Assembly: GCA_958296405.1 (NCBI GenBank)
Contig: OY282519.1
Span: forward strand, 3,084,132-3,148,131
From: an uncultured Pseudomonadales bacterium
GTDB lineage: Bacteria > Pseudomonadota > Gammaproteobacteria > Pseudomonadales > Azotimanducaceae
Direction: 5' to 3'
DNA length: 64,000 bases
Part shown: positions 43,205 through 52,641 of the stretch, one piece after another
How the letters are laid out: every line of letters starts with the position of its first letter
Position numbering within the stretch: the first letter of the stretch is position 1
Notes under the pieces: model-generated
What the model was told of the DNA's origin: nothing
The model's database searches: none
The model's input: the letters and a program-made list of their open reading frames with translations, nothing else
Translations under genes and position numbers: made by a program

Positions 43205-45205
43205 ATGCGCTTTCCACCATTGGGCGCGCGCTACTCGCAATGGGATGGCACCCAAGCGGGCGCAGTGGATGCTGATGCGGTGTTGGGCGCCATCGCTGAT
43301 GACCTCATGGAGCATGGGGACTTGGGCTGGGCCTTGCGCAACCTCCTCGCGCGCGGCCTGCCGAACGCCGACGGCGGGCACAGCCAAGGCTTGCGTCAGC
43401 TCCTGCAACGCCTGCGGGAGCAGAAGCGTGAACGCTTGGACCGCTTCGACCTCTCCACCGTGATGCAGGACATCGAGCGGCAGCTCAACGACATCCTGAA
43501 GCGCGAGCAGGCCACGCTGGACGAGTGGGCTGCCCGCGGCGAGGACGCCTTCTCCGACGAGATGCTGCGCAAGATCGCCGAGCGCAACCAAGCCGAGTTG
43601 GACGCCCTGCCGGAGGACACGGCCGGCCGCATCAAGGCCCTTGAACGCTACGAGTTCCTCAACCCCGACGCGCAGCGGGACTTCATCGCGCTCTTGAACC
43701 AGCTGCGCAAGGCGATGACGCAGACGTTCTTCAAAGACGTGGAGAACATGGTGCAGCGCCTCTCAGACGGCGACATCGCCCGCATGAAGGAGATGCTCAA
43801 CGCCCTGCACGACATGCTGGTGAAGAAGATCGCTGGAGAAGAGCCAGACTTCGAAGGCTTCATGGCGCGCTTCGGCGACATGTTCGGCGACAACCCGCCA
43901 GCGACGTTGGAAGCGCTGTTGGAGCAGATGCGCCAACAGATGGTTGCGGCGCAATCCATGCTTGGCTCCATGTCGCCGGATCAACGCGCGCAGTTGCTGT
44001 CGATGATGGCAGACCGATTTGCAGACCCGGAACTCGACCAAGCGCTCCGCCAGCTCACCAAGGCCATGGACTTCCTGAATCCGCGCGGCCCCCGCTACCG
44101 CTTCGGCGGCAGCGACGAGTTGGACTTGGAAGCGGCCATGCGCTTGATGCAGGAGATGCACCGCCTAGACGAGACCATGGAGCAGGTGCAGGCCGCGGCG
44201 CGTTACGGCGACTTGGACCGCATCGACCGCGACGCCATTGCCGAACTGTTGGGCGACGAGGACGCCGAGGGCCTCGACAACCTGAAGGAGTTGCTCGATG
44301 CGCTCAAGGAAGCCGGCTATCTGCGCGAGGCGGGCGACAAATGGGAGCTGACGCCGCGTGGCTCGCGGATGATCGGCCAACATGCCTTGGGCGAAATCTA
44401 CGCGCGCCTCAAGCGGCAGAACCTCGGCAACCATCCCCTGCCCGAAGCTGGACGTTTTGGCGAGCGCATGGCAGAGACGAAGCCCTACGAACACGGCGAC
44501 GCCTTCCACCTCAACATGCCGCGCACGATCCGCAACGCGATGGACCGGGAAGGCCCCGCCCTGCCCATCAAGCTGCGCGCCGACGATTTCGAGGTGGACC
44601 GTTCCGAGCGGCTCACCTCCACGGCCACGGCCATGCTGGTGGATCAATCGTGGTCCATGGCGTTGCGCGGCTCGTTCGAAGCTGCCAAAAAGGTGGCCCT
44701 CGCCCTGCATCACCTCATTACTTCACAGTATCCCCGCGACAGCTTCCACATCATTGGCTTCGCCGCCTACGCCAACGAACTCAAACCGCGTGACCTGCCG
44801 TTCTTGCAGTGGGACGAATATGTGTTGGGCACCAACATGCAGCACGCGCTGCTGCTCGCCGAGCAGCTGCTTTGCCGCGACGGCGCCGGCACCAAGCAAA
44901 TCATCTTGATCTCCGACGGCGAGCCCACGGCGCATCTGTTGCCGAACGGGCGGCATCAGTTCGCCTATCCGCCCACCCTGGAGACTTGGCGGGCGACATT
45001 TCGCGCCGTGCGGCGCTGCACGCGCAAGGGCATCGCCATCAACACCTTCATGCTCGACGCGAATGACCACTTGAAGCAGTTCATGGAACAGATGGCGCGC
45101 ATCAACGGCGGGAGGGTGTTTTACTCGACGCCCGAGCGGCTGGGCGAGTACATCTTGGTGGACTACGTGGACAACAAACGCAAGCGGCTCGGCGGCGGGC
45201 GCTGA
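43205..45205 (+). CDS. VWA-domain protein partner of the MoxR-like ATPase
   Basis: A 666-residue cytosolic protein. The N-terminal two thirds is a long helical region (coiled-coil-like, with many Glu, Leu and Arg), and residues about 470-640 form a von Willebrand A domain with the MIDAS motif DQSWS (Asp480-Ser484), followed by IILISDGEPTA. It starts four bases after the ATPase gene, so both are made together. MoxR-VWA pairs act as chaperone-like machines for metal-enzyme or complex maturation. The client here is unknown. Confidence 0.85.
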   Translation: MRFPPLGARYSQWDGTQAGAVDADAVLGAIADDLMEHGDLGWALRNLLARGLPNADGGHSQGLRQLLQRLREQKRERLDRFDLSTVMQDIERQLNDILKREQATLDEWAARGEDAFSDEMLRKIAERNQAELDALPEDTAGRIKALERYEFLNPDAQRDFIALLNQLRKAMTQTFFKDVENMVQRLSDGDIARMKEMLNALHDMLVKKIAGEEPDFEGFMARFGDMFGDNPPATLEALLEQMRQQMVAAQSMLGSMSPDQRAQLLSMMADRFADPELDQALRQLTKAMDFLNPRGPRYRFGGSDELDLEAAMRLMQEMHRLDETMEQVQAAARYGDLDRIDRDAIAELLGDEDAEGLDNLKELLDALKEAGYLREAGDKWELTPRGSRMIGQHALGEIYARLKRQNLGNHPLPEAGRFGERMAETKPYEHGDAFHLNMPRTIRNAMDREGPALPIKLRADDFEVDRSERLTSTATAMLVDQSWSMALRGSFEAAKKVALALHHLITSQYPRDSFHIIGFAAYANELKPRDLPFLQWDEYVLGTNMQHALLLAEQLLCRDGAGTKQIILISDGEPTAHLLPNGRHQFAYPPTLETWRATFRAVRRCTRKGIAINTFMLDANDHLKQFMEQMARINGGRVFYSTPERLGEYILVDYVDNKRKRLGGGR

Positions 45206-45228
45206 CGGGAGGCGACGCCCGCGGCCCT

Positions 45229-46395
45229 TCAATACGAACGCGGCAAATCGAGCACATGCTCCGTCACGAAGTTCAGCACCATCTCCTGTGAAATGGGCGC
45301 GATGCGCATGAGCCGAGCCTCGCGCCAATAGCGCTCGACGTGGTACTCCCGCGCGTAGCCGAAGCCGCCGTGGGTCTGCATGGCTTGGTCCGCAGCTTGG
45401 AACCCCGCATCCGCCGCCAGCCACTTGGCCATGTTCGCTTCCGCGCCGCAGGGCAAGCCTTGATCGATGAGCCAAGAGGCCTTGCGGATCATCAGTTCCG
45501 CGGCGTCGAGCCGCATCCGCGCCTCCCCGAGCGGAAACGACACCCCTTGGTTCATGCCGATGGGGCGCCCGAACACCACCCGTTCGCGGGCGTAGTCCGC
45601 GGCGCGCCGCAACGCCGCCCGACCGATGCCCAGCGCCTCGGCGGCGATGAGGATGCGCTCGGCGTTCAGGCCGTCGAGCAAGTAGTGAAAGCCCCTGCCC
45701 TCTTCACCCACGCGGTCCGTGATGTGAACCGGCAGGTCGTCATACACCACTTCGCAGGACGCCACGGCGTTGCGCCCCACCTTGTCGATCGGCGAGATGG
45801 TGACTTCGGGCCGCTTGAGATCGGCAAGCAGCAATGTCATGCCGGCGGAGCGCTTCGGCGCTTCGTCCGCCGGCGTGGTGCGCGTCAACAACAACACCCG
45901 CTCCGCATCTAACGCCTTGGTGGTCCACACTTTGCGGCCGCGCACGACGTAGTGGTCGCCGTCGCGGCGGGCGCTGGTCTTGATGGAGGTGGTGTCCGTG
46001 CCGGCGTCTGGCTCCGTGACGCCGAAGGCAACGTGCAAGTCGCCGTTGGCCACGCGCGGCAAGTACTTCTCCTTCATGTCCGCACTGCCGTGCTTCACCA
46101 CCGGATGCATGCCAAAGATGGAGAGGTGGATGGCGCTGGCGCCGTTCATGGCCGCGCCGCTGGCCGCCACCTCTTCCAACACGATGGAGGCTTCGGTGAT
46201 GCCGTTGCCGCTGCCGCCGTAGGCTTCCGGAATGGCGACGCCAATCCAGCCGGCGGCCGCCAAGGCGTCGTAGAACTCGCGCGGAAAGCGGTGCTCGGCA
46301 TCGCACTGCGACCAGTATTCGTCCGGGAAGTCTGCGCAGATGCGCCGGACGGATTCGCGGATGAGCTGATGTTCGTCGGTTGCCTGAAAGTCCAT
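45229..46395 (-). CDS. acyl-CoA dehydrogenase
   Basis: A 388-residue acyl-CoA dehydrogenase, oxidising acyl-CoA to enoyl-CoA with FAD. The flavin-side segment is AFGVTEPDAGTDTTSIKT; the later MQTHGGFGYAREYHVERYWREARL is the C-terminal signature. Length normal. Convergent with the VWA gene and divergent from the enoyl-CoA hydratase gene, with which it may act in consecutive steps. Substrate chain length is not predictable. Confidence 0.9.
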   Translation of the reverse strand: MDFQATDEHQLIRESVRRICADFPDEYWSQCDAEHRFPREFYDALAAAGWIGVAIPEAYGGSGNGITEASIVLEEVAASGAAMNGASAIHLSIFGMHPVVKHGSADMKEKYLPRVANGDLHVAFGVTEPDAGTDTTSIKTSARRDGDHYVVRGRKVWTTKALDAERVLLLTRTTPADEAPKRSAGMTLLLADLKRPEVTISPIDKVGRNAVASCEVVYDDLPVHITDRVGEEGRGFHYLLDGLNAERILIAAEALGIGRAALRRAADYARERVVFGRPIGMNQGVSFPLGEARMRLDAAELMIRKASWLIDQGLPCGAEANMAKWLAADAGFQAADQAMQTHGGFGYAREYHVERYWREARLMRIAPISQEMVLNFVTEHVLDLPRSY

Positions 46396-46598
46396 GCGTT
46401 GCTCGCCGGCGGAGGTGGCCGCACCTTAGCAGAATCGGCCAAGCGTTCACTGCCGCGCCGAGGCGGCCGGCGGCGAGGCGACGCCCCGCCAGCCGTCGCG
46501 AGCAAGCCGACCAGCCGGCGCCGTCGCCTTCGGTGCCAAGGCCGTGGGCGCTCGGTATAAACTGTGCCTCAACCATCGCAACGAAGACCCTGCCCGGC

Positions 46599-47399
46599 AT
46601 GGAGCTTGCCCTCAACACCGAGAAGATGCGCGCCCGCATCGACGCCGGCATCGGCTGGATGACGTTCAACAACCCAGCGCGGCACAACGCCCTGTCGCTT
46701 GAGATGTGGCAAGCCATCGGCGACATCTTGGAGCGCTTCGAGCTGGATGACGCAGTGCGCTTGGTGGTGATGCAGGGCGCCGGCGGCAAAGCGTTCGTGT
46801 CTGGCGCAGACATCAGCGAGTTCGACGCCAAGCGCTCGAGTGCGGAGCAGAAGGCCGAGTACGCGCGCACGTCGGCGCGGGGCGGTCGGGCGTTGGGCAG
46901 CTTCTCCAAGCCGCTCATCGCCAAGATCGAGGGCTATTGCATCGGCGGCGGCCTCGCCACGGCGCTCAATGCGGACATCCGCTTCGCCACGCCCGATTCC
47001 ACGTTCGGCATCCCCGCGGCACGGCTGGGCCTCGGCTACGACTATGAGGGCCTCGCCAAGTTGTCCCGGGTGGTGGGGCCAGCGAACGCGCGCGACATCC
47101 TATTCTCGGCGCGGCTGATGCCCGCGGACGAGGCGTTGCGCATGGGTTTGGTGAGTTTCATCGAGGAGCGCGACAACATCGCAGACGCCGTCATCGGCTA
47201 CGCCGAGCGGGTGGCGGCCAACGCCCCGCTGACAGTCAAGGCGGCCAAGGCCGCGGTGGACGCTTGGGAGGGCGGCGGACAGACTGCCGACCTCAACGCC
47301 GTGCGGCAACTGGTGAACGCCTGCTTTGATTCCGAGGACTACAAGGAAGGTCGGCGCGCGTTCAAGGAAAAGCGCGCACCGCAGTTCGTCGGCCGATGA
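46599..47399 (+). CDS. enoyl-CoA hydratase/isomerase family protein
   Basis: A 266-residue crotonase-fold protein, which hydrates or isomerises enoyl-CoA. Oxyanion-hole segments are KAFVSGADISEF and IEGYCIGGGL. The position of the first catalytic Glu of classical hydratases is occupied by Arg or Leu in this subfamily (PAARLGLGY), so hydratase activity is not certain. ATG 46599 chosen by homology start. Divergent from the acyl-CoA dehydrogenase at 45229; the shared promoter region is about 200 bases. Confidence 0.87.
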   Translation: MELALNTEKMRARIDAGIGWMTFNNPARHNALSLEMWQAIGDILERFELDDAVRLVVMQGAGGKAFVSGADISEFDAKRSSAEQKAEYARTSARGGRALGSFSKPLIAKIEGYCIGGGLATALNADIRFATPDSTFGIPAARLGLGYDYEGLAKLSRVVGPANARDILFSARLMPADEALRMGLVSFIEERDNIADAVIGYAERVAANAPLTVKAAKAAVDAWEGGGQTADLNAVRQLVNACFDSEDYKEGRRAFKEKRAPQFVGR

Positions 47400-47513
47400 T
47401 GGCGGTGGCATGGGCCGCCGCGGCGCAGCGGTCGGCAGAGGCGACGCCGGGAACGGGATCTTCCGCTCGGCGTGAACCACGCCACGGGCAAAAGGCAGGT
47501 CTGGTGAACAGCC

Positions 47514-48248
47514 ATGAGTGAACGCATCGTCACCGCCTGCGTCGTCATCATCGGCAACGAGATCCTCTCCGGCCGCACGCAGGACACCAACCTCGCCCAC
47601 CTCGCCAAGCAGCTCAATGAGTGGGGCGTGCAGGTGCGCGAGGCACGCGTGGTGCCAGACGTGCAAGACGTGGTGGTGGCCGCGGTGAACGCTGCGCGAA
47701 CAACATTCGACTATGTGTTCACCACCGGTGGCATCGGCCCCACCCACGACGACATCACCGCCGAGTGCATCGCCGCGGCGTTCGGCGTGCCGTTGGTGAT
47801 GAACGAGGAAATCGCCGCCGTCATCCGCCGCCGGCCGGCGCCAGACGCAGTGATGAACGCGCGGCTCAGGATGGCGCGCATCCCCGAGGGCGCGACGCTC
47901 ATCGACAACCCTTGGGGCCCGCAGGGCTTCCGCATGGGAAACGTGTTCGTGATGGCGGGCATTCCAAGGGTGATGCAGGTCATGCTTGCCTCGCTCGAGG
48001 ACCAGTTGGAGGGTGGCGCCGTCACCCGTTCGCGTTCCATCACCGCCTATGTGAGCGAGGGCGAAGTCGCCACCGCGCTCGGCGCCGTGCAGGAGCGCCA
48101 CCCAACAGTGGAGCTCGGCAGCTATCCCTTCTACCGGGATGAGCGCTACGGCACCATGCTCGTGATGCGCGGCTCGGACGAAGCGGCCCTTGAGCGCATG
48201 GCGGCAGCCGTCAAAGAGGCCGTGGCCGCCGGCGGAGAAATCGAGTGA
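47514..48248 (+). CDS. CinA/MoaB-type molybdopterin-binding domain protein
   Basis: A 244-residue protein of the MoCF-binding fold (N-terminal half of CinA). The family signature TTGGIGPTHDDIT is at about 70-82, with the IIGNEILSGRTQDTN segment before it. The deamidase domain found in full-length CinA is missing, so the name competence/damage-inducible protein is only by family. Relatives hydrolyse ADP-ribose or bind molybdopterin. It lies 115 bases after the enoyl-CoA hydratase gene and before an SDR gene on the same strand. Confidence 0.85.
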   Translation: MSERIVTACVVIIGNEILSGRTQDTNLAHLAKQLNEWGVQVREARVVPDVQDVVVAAVNAARTTFDYVFTTGGIGPTHDDITAECIAAAFGVPLVMNEEIAAVIRRRPAPDAVMNARLRMARIPEGATLIDNPWGPQGFRMGNVFVMAGIPRVMQVMLASLEDQLEGGAVTRSRSITAYVSEGEVATALGAVQERHPTVELGSYPFYRDERYGTMLVMRGSDEAALERMAAAVKEAVAAGGEIE

Positions 48249-48340
48249 CGCTGCGCACCTTGAGAGCCAAACCCGGAACGTCCGCAGCCACGCCAAACGG
48301 CGCAGCAACAACCCTTCTAAAGCACTGACGAGGCATCCAC

Positions 48341-49057
48341 ATGGACATCGCCGGCAAACGCGCCGTCGTCTTGGGCGGCACTTCTGGCATCGGGCTCGCC
48401 GCCACGCTTCAGCTGGCGGCCGGAGGCGCCGACGTCATCGCCGCCAGCCGCTCCCAAGCCAACATCGACAAGGCCGCAGCGGCAGCGCCGGCCGGGGCGT
48501 CGTTTCGCCAAGTGGACGTGCTCGACCGCGATGCCTTGAGCGCTTTGTTCGCCGAGTGCGCCCCCTTCGACATCTTGGTCGCTGCGGCCACCGGCGGGGA
48601 ACGCGCATCGGGGCCCTTCCTCGCGATGGATCTCGATGGCTTCCAAGGCTCGTTTCGCAAGCTGTGGGGATATGTGAACGCCGTGCGCTTAGGCGCCGAA
48701 CACTTGGCGGCAGACGGCGCGATCGTGCTGGTGAGCGGTTATCCGGCGCGCAAGTGCAATCCCGGCGCCATCGCCATCTCCACGGTGGGCAACGCGGTGG
48801 AGGGATTCGCGCGCGGCGTGGCGCCCGAGCTCGCGCCGCGGCGCATCAACGTGGTGTCGCCCGGCGTCATCGACACGCCGATGTTCCCCGCACAGGGGCA
48901 AGCCCGCGAGCAACTGTTGGGCGCCGCCACACGCAATCAGCCCATTGCCCGCGCTGGGCGGGCGGAAGAAGTGGCGGCCGCGATCCTGTTCGCCATCAGC
49001 AATGACTTCATGACCGGCGCCACCCTCGACGTGGACGGCGGCGCCCTGCTCCCCTAG
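48341..49057 (+). CDS. short-chain dehydrogenase-like protein with unusual active site
   Basis: A 238-residue Rossmann-fold SDR with nucleotide-binding GGTSGIG (12-18). VSGYPARKCN contains Tyr and Lys spaced as YxxxK, but directly after the active-site Ser, not ten or more residues later; where YxxxK normally sits, the sequence is AIAISTVGN. The rest, NVVSPGVIDTPMF, is typical. It could be an atypical SDR that works without the classical pair, or a binding protein. Catalysis is therefore uncertain. Confidence 0.8.
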   Translation: MDIAGKRAVVLGGTSGIGLAATLQLAAGGADVIAASRSQANIDKAAAAAPAGASFRQVDVLDRDALSALFAECAPFDILVAAATGGERASGPFLAMDLDGFQGSFRKLWGYVNAVRLGAEHLAADGAIVLVSGYPARKCNPGAIAISTVGNAVEGFARGVAPELAPRRINVVSPGVIDTPMFPAQGQAREQLLGAATRNQPIARAGRAEEVAAAILFAISNDFMTGATLDVDGGALLP

Positions 49058-49078
49058 CGCGGGTCCTTTTGGGCGGGT

Positions 49079-49297
49079 CTATTGCGGGGGACTGCGGCGC
49101 GGGTTCCGGCTGCCAGCGCACCGCTTGCGGATGAAGCCGAAGTAAACATAGGCGCCAACGAGGGCCATGGCGGCGAGCGTCGCGACGGTGCCGTAGGTCG
49201 GGCTCACCTGCAAGCCGAGGAACAAGGCGCCGCTCACCACCAAGTAAAGGCAGACGATGGCCGCCAAGTGCGCGAGCACTGTCAGCGCTTTGCGCAT
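49079..49297 (-). CDS. small two-helix membrane protein
   Basis: A 72-residue protein with two predicted membrane helices (about residues 6-29 and 37-56), a short positively charged start and an Arg/Pro-rich tail. No family recognised. ATG at 49297 follows a modest ribosome site. It lies between the SDR gene (convergent) and the DegT-type gene (same strand, upstream). It may be a real small gene in the DegT transcript. Confidence 0.5.
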   Translation of the reverse strand: MRKALTVLAHLAAIVCLYLVVSGALFLGLQVSPTYGTVATLAAMALVGAYVYFGFIRKRCAGSRNPRRSPPQ

Positions 49298-49322
49298 GCA
49301 ATCGCCCCTTCGCCACCCACCC

Positions 49323-50546
49323 TTAAGCAGCCTTGCCGCCAGCGGCGACGCTCTGACCCTCGATCAGTTGCCGTGTCAACGCGCCGAGCCGCTCAAGCTC
49401 CGCGGCCGGCATCGTTGGGTCGAACGGCAAGCATAGCGCGCCGCTGAGCTGCTGCGCTCCTGGCGTCGGCGTGACGCCGTCATCCACGACTGCCATGCGG
49501 CAGCGCATGGCGTCAAAGCCTGCCTTGCGTAAGCCGCAGCGCAAACGCTCGCTGTCCGCGGCGTACACGGGAACCATCCAATGGCCGTGCGGCGTGGCCG
49601 TTGCAGTGGGCGCAGTGGGCAAACATGGCCCTGCCCCAAGCGCGTCGAAGAGTCGCCGTGCCGCGTTCCGACGGCGCACCAGCGGCGCGTGTCCTTCATC
49701 CAAGCGGCGTTCCAACAAAGCAAGCAACGCGCCGCTTGGCCGCCGCCGAATGAAGCCGGCCAAGCGCCCGGCTGGCACGTTGCGGGTGGCGCGGTGCGTA
49801 AGTTGCTCCAAGTCTTGCCCCGCAAGCGCTGCGAGACTGTGAAGTGCGCCGAACACGCGCGGGTGCGCCAAGCACTGCAGAGCGCCCAAGACGAGTACGC
49901 GGCGGCAAAACTCGCCCGTGGGCTGCACCGGGTCGTGCCGGCTGAGTTCGCGCATCGCCGCCGCCAAGCGGGCATCGCGCACGAACGCGAGGGCACCGCC
50001 GCAAGCGGTGGCGGTTTTCATCGAGCCGAATGAGAAGAGGGATACATCTGCCTCCGGGCAGCCCCACCAGTCTGGCCCCGCATAGGCTTGCGCACAGTCT
50101 TCCACCACGGCGATGCCGCGCCGCTTGGCCACCGCGAGCGTCGCCCGCAAGTCGTTGCGGGCACCGAACAAGTGCGCGAACACCACGGCGCGGGTGCGCG
50201 GGCCGCAGCGCGCTTCAAGCTCGGCTGCATCCCAAGCGCCGGTGACCGGGTCGATGTCCAACGCCGCCACCGTCAACCCATGCTGGCGCGCCAAGGCCGG
50301 CATGTCTGGCACGGTGAGGGCGGAGAAGATCACTTCGTCGCCACGGCGCCAATGCTGCGCGCGCAGGAAGAGGTCGAACGCCGAGCGCGCCGTCAGGCAA
50401 GCCAACGCTGCCCGCTCGCCGCCGGCGTGGCGCAGAAGTCGCTCCTCAACGCTCGGCAGGGCCGGCGGCGCCACGCACGAGCGCAGGGCAAAGCGCCAAT
50501 CCGCCCAGCTGAAGTCCAACCGTTTGCACGGCCACATGGCGCGCAT
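49323..50546 (-). CDS. DegT/DnrJ/EryC1-family PLP aminotransferase-like protein
   Basis: A 407-residue PLP enzyme of the sugar aminotransferase family. VVEDCAQAYAG contains the family Asp, and SFGSMKTATACGGAL carries the PLP-binding Lys in the typical SFGxxK position. ATG 50546 chosen because of the GGGAG site; an in-frame reading to 50606 is unsupported. Members make amino sugars for polysaccharides or natural products, but no nucleotide-sugar genes are adjacent, and the N-terminus (RLDFSWADWRFALRSC) is unusual for polysaccharide enzymes. The divergent larC gene starts at 50654. Confidence 0.82.
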   Translation of the reverse strand: MRAMWPCKRLDFSWADWRFALRSCVAPPALPSVEERLLRHAGGERAALACLTARSAFDLFLRAQHWRRGDEVIFSALTVPDMPALARQHGLTVAALDIDPVTGAWDAAELEARCGPRTRAVVFAHLFGARNDLRATLAVAKRRGIAVVEDCAQAYAGPDWWGCPEADVSLFSFGSMKTATACGGALAFVRDARLAAAMRELSRHDPVQPTGEFCRRVLVLGALQCLAHPRVFGALHSLAALAGQDLEQLTHRATRNVPAGRLAGFIRRRPSGALLALLERRLDEGHAPLVRRRNAARRLFDALGAGPCLPTAPTATATPHGHWMVPVYAADSERLRCGLRKAGFDAMRCRMAVVDDGVTPTPGAQQLSGALCLPFDPTMPAAELERLGALTRQLIEGQSVAAGGKAA

Positions 50547-50653
50547 GATGGCACTCCCTCGCCGTCTTCCAAGCAACCCGCCCGGCACTGGCGCCCAAGC
50601 CGGCACCGAGCTCGGGCCTCAAGCACGAGATAAGCATCAGTTAAGATGCCACG

Positions 50654-51853
50654 ATGGTCAACGCGCTTCTGTACGACTGCTTCAGCGGCATCGCCGGCGA
50701 CATGCACATCGGCGCGTTGGTGGACGTCGGCGTGCCGGCGGCGCACTTGCGCGCGGAACTCGACAAGCTCTCACTCGCCGCCGAGTTTGAGCTGCGGCTC
50801 GAGCGCGACGTCAAGATGGGCATCGCCGGCGTCAAGGCCACCGTGGTCGTGGATGACGCGGCGCCGAAACCGCATCGGCACCTAGCCGACATCGCACATA
50901 TCATCCAAGCGGCCGGCTTTGACGCCGGCGTGGAACGCCGCGCCATCGGCATGTTCCAAGCCCTCGCTGAAGCGGAAGCGCAAGTCCACGGCATCGACAT
51001 CGAGGCCGTGCATTTCCATGAAGTGGGCGCCACGGACGCCATCGTGGACATCACCGCGGCCGCCATCGGCCTCGAATGCTTGGGCGTGGAGCGCGTCTGG
51101 TGCGGCGAGGTGGAAGTGGGCGGCGGCATGGTGCGTTGCGCGCACGGCCTGATGCCAGTGCCGGCGCCGGCCACAGCGGCGCTGCTGCGCGGGGCGCCCT
51201 GCCGTTTCGGCGGCGTCGCTGCGGAGGCCACCACGCCCACCGGCGCAGCCATCCTGAAGGGCGCGGTGGATGTGTTCGACGCGCCAACCGGCTTCATCCC
51301 ATCCCGCATCGGCTACGGCCTAGGCCAAGCGGACTTCAAGATTCCCAATGTGTTGCGCGTGATGCAGGGGCAGATGGAAGCGCCGGCCGAGCGCTCCGCC
51401 TACAACGTGGAGGCGAACGTGGAGGTGGAGTGCAACGTCGATGACATGAGCCCGGAAGCCTTCGGGCCGCTCATCGACGCGCTTATGGAAGCTGGCGCCA
51501 AGGACGTTTTCGTGGCACCCGGCCTGATGAAGAAATCACGCCCTGGCCACCGCGTTTCGGTGCTGGCGCCGCCGGCGAAGCTGCCGGCCATCGCGGAGCG
51601 CTTGCTGCGCGGCTCCACGACCTTGGGTTTGCGCCGCCACGACGTGGAAAAGTGGATGCTGCCCCGGGAGGCCGTCGAGTTCCCCAGTTCCTTCGGCGCC
51701 GTGCGGCTGAAGGTTGCCCACCTGCCCGGCGGCGCCAAGCGCTGGAAGGTGGAACACGACGACGTGGCGCGTCTCGCCAGCGAGCGCGGCGCCGACTATC
51801 TGGCCGTGAAGGCGGCGCTCGAACGCGAGGCGGCGGCATGGATGAACGGCTGA
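50654..51853 (+). CDS. larC: nickel-pincer cofactor nickel-insertion protein LarC
   Basis: A 399-residue cyclometallase that inserts nickel into the pyridinium-dithiodicarboxylate nucleotide using CTP, completing the nickel-pincer cofactor of lactate racemase-type enzymes. Family features: LLYDCFSGIAGDMHIGAL at the start, VHFHEVGATDAIVDI (about 117-131), and the ECNVDDMSPE metal-binding segment near 260. In some bacteria the protein is made by programmed frameshift between two genes; here it is one uninterrupted frame. The start of larB lies inside its last 16 bases. Confidence 0.92.
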   Translation: MVNALLYDCFSGIAGDMHIGALVDVGVPAAHLRAELDKLSLAAEFELRLERDVKMGIAGVKATVVVDDAAPKPHRHLADIAHIIQAAGFDAGVERRAIGMFQALAEAEAQVHGIDIEAVHFHEVGATDAIVDITAAAIGLECLGVERVWCGEVEVGGGMVRCAHGLMPVPAPATAALLRGAPCRFGGVAAEATTPTGAAILKGAVDVFDAPTGFIPSRIGYGLGQADFKIPNVLRVMQGQMEAPAERSAYNVEANVEVECNVDDMSPEAFGPLIDALMEAGAKDVFVAPGLMKKSRPGHRVSVLAPPAKLPAIAERLLRGSTTLGLRRHDVEKWMLPREAVEFPSSFGAVRLKVAHLPGGAKRWKVEHDDVARLASERGADYLAVKAALEREAAAWMNG

Positions 51854-52590
51854 CGCAGCTCACGGACATCCTCGCCGCCTTCAAGGCCGGCGAAGCGCCG
51901 TTGGAGCTCGCCTTGCAGCGCATCGACGCCTGCTACTTCGAGGCCGCCGGCGACGTCACCACAGACCATGATCGCCGCCGCCGCACCGGTGCCGCCGAGG
52001 TCATCTACGGCGAACACAAGACGCCGGAGCAAATCCTCACGTCTCTCCAAGCCCTGCGCGAACGCGGCGAGGACGTGCTGGCCACCCGCGTGGCGCCGGA
52101 AAAGTACGCCGCCATCAAGGGGCAAGCCGCCGACGCGGAGTACCATCCCGTGGCCCGCGCCATCACCTTGCGCCAGCGCGAGGCGCCGGCCGCCGATACC
52201 CGCATCGCCGTAGTCACCGCCGGCACCTCGGATGCGGCGGTGGCCGAGGAAGCGGCAGTCACCTGCGAGTTCTTCGGCAACCCCGTGACGCGCATCAGCG
52301 ACGTGGGGGTCGCCGGCATCCATCGCCTGCTGGCGCGGGTGGAGCACTTGCGCGCCGCCAAGGTTTCGATCGTGGTGGCCGGGATGGAGGGTGCGCTGCC
52401 CAGCGTGGTCGGCGGGCTCATTGACAAGCCCGTGATCGCCGTGCCGACGAGCGTGGGCTACGGCGCCGCGTTCGGCGGCCTCGCAGCATTGCTCGGCATG
52501 CTCAATAGCTGCGCATCCGGCGTTTGCGTGGTGAACATCGACAATGGTTTCGGGGCGGGGTTCTTGGCGAGCCGGATCAATCGCTTGTGA
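51838..52590 (+). CDS. larB: nicotinate mononucleotide adenine dinucleotide carboxylase LarB
   Basis: A 250-residue enzyme, first step of nickel-pincer cofactor synthesis: carboxylates nicotinic acid adenine dinucleotide at C5 and cleaves it. The AIR-carboxylase-like C-terminal half contains VVTAGTSDAAVAEEAA, VVAGMEGALPSVVGG, and a final VVNIDNGFGAG. ATG 51838 overlaps the end of larC by 16 bases. Residues 1-115 form the family N-domain. Confidence 0.92.
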   Translation: MDERLTQLTDILAAFKAGEAPLELALQRIDACYFEAAGDVTTDHDRRRRTGAAEVIYGEHKTPEQILTSLQALRERGEDVLATRVAPEKYAAIKGQAADAEYHPVARAITLRQREAPAADTRIAVVTAGTSDAAVAEEAAVTCEFFGNPVTRISDVGVAGIHRLLARVEHLRAAKVSIVVAGMEGALPSVVGGLIDKPVIAVPTSVGYGAAFGGLAALLGMLNSCASGVCVVNIDNGFGAGFLASRINRL

Positions 52591-52641
52591 TTGCCGCCAC
52601 CCGCTCACCCATCACCCCGCGTTGCCCTTAACATAGGCGCC

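Noticed and set aside
41782-45205. Magnesium chelatase for chlorophyll synthesis
   Set aside because: Only the AAA+/VWA pair is present; no large subunit or other pigment genes, so the generic MoxR-VWA interpretation is safer.
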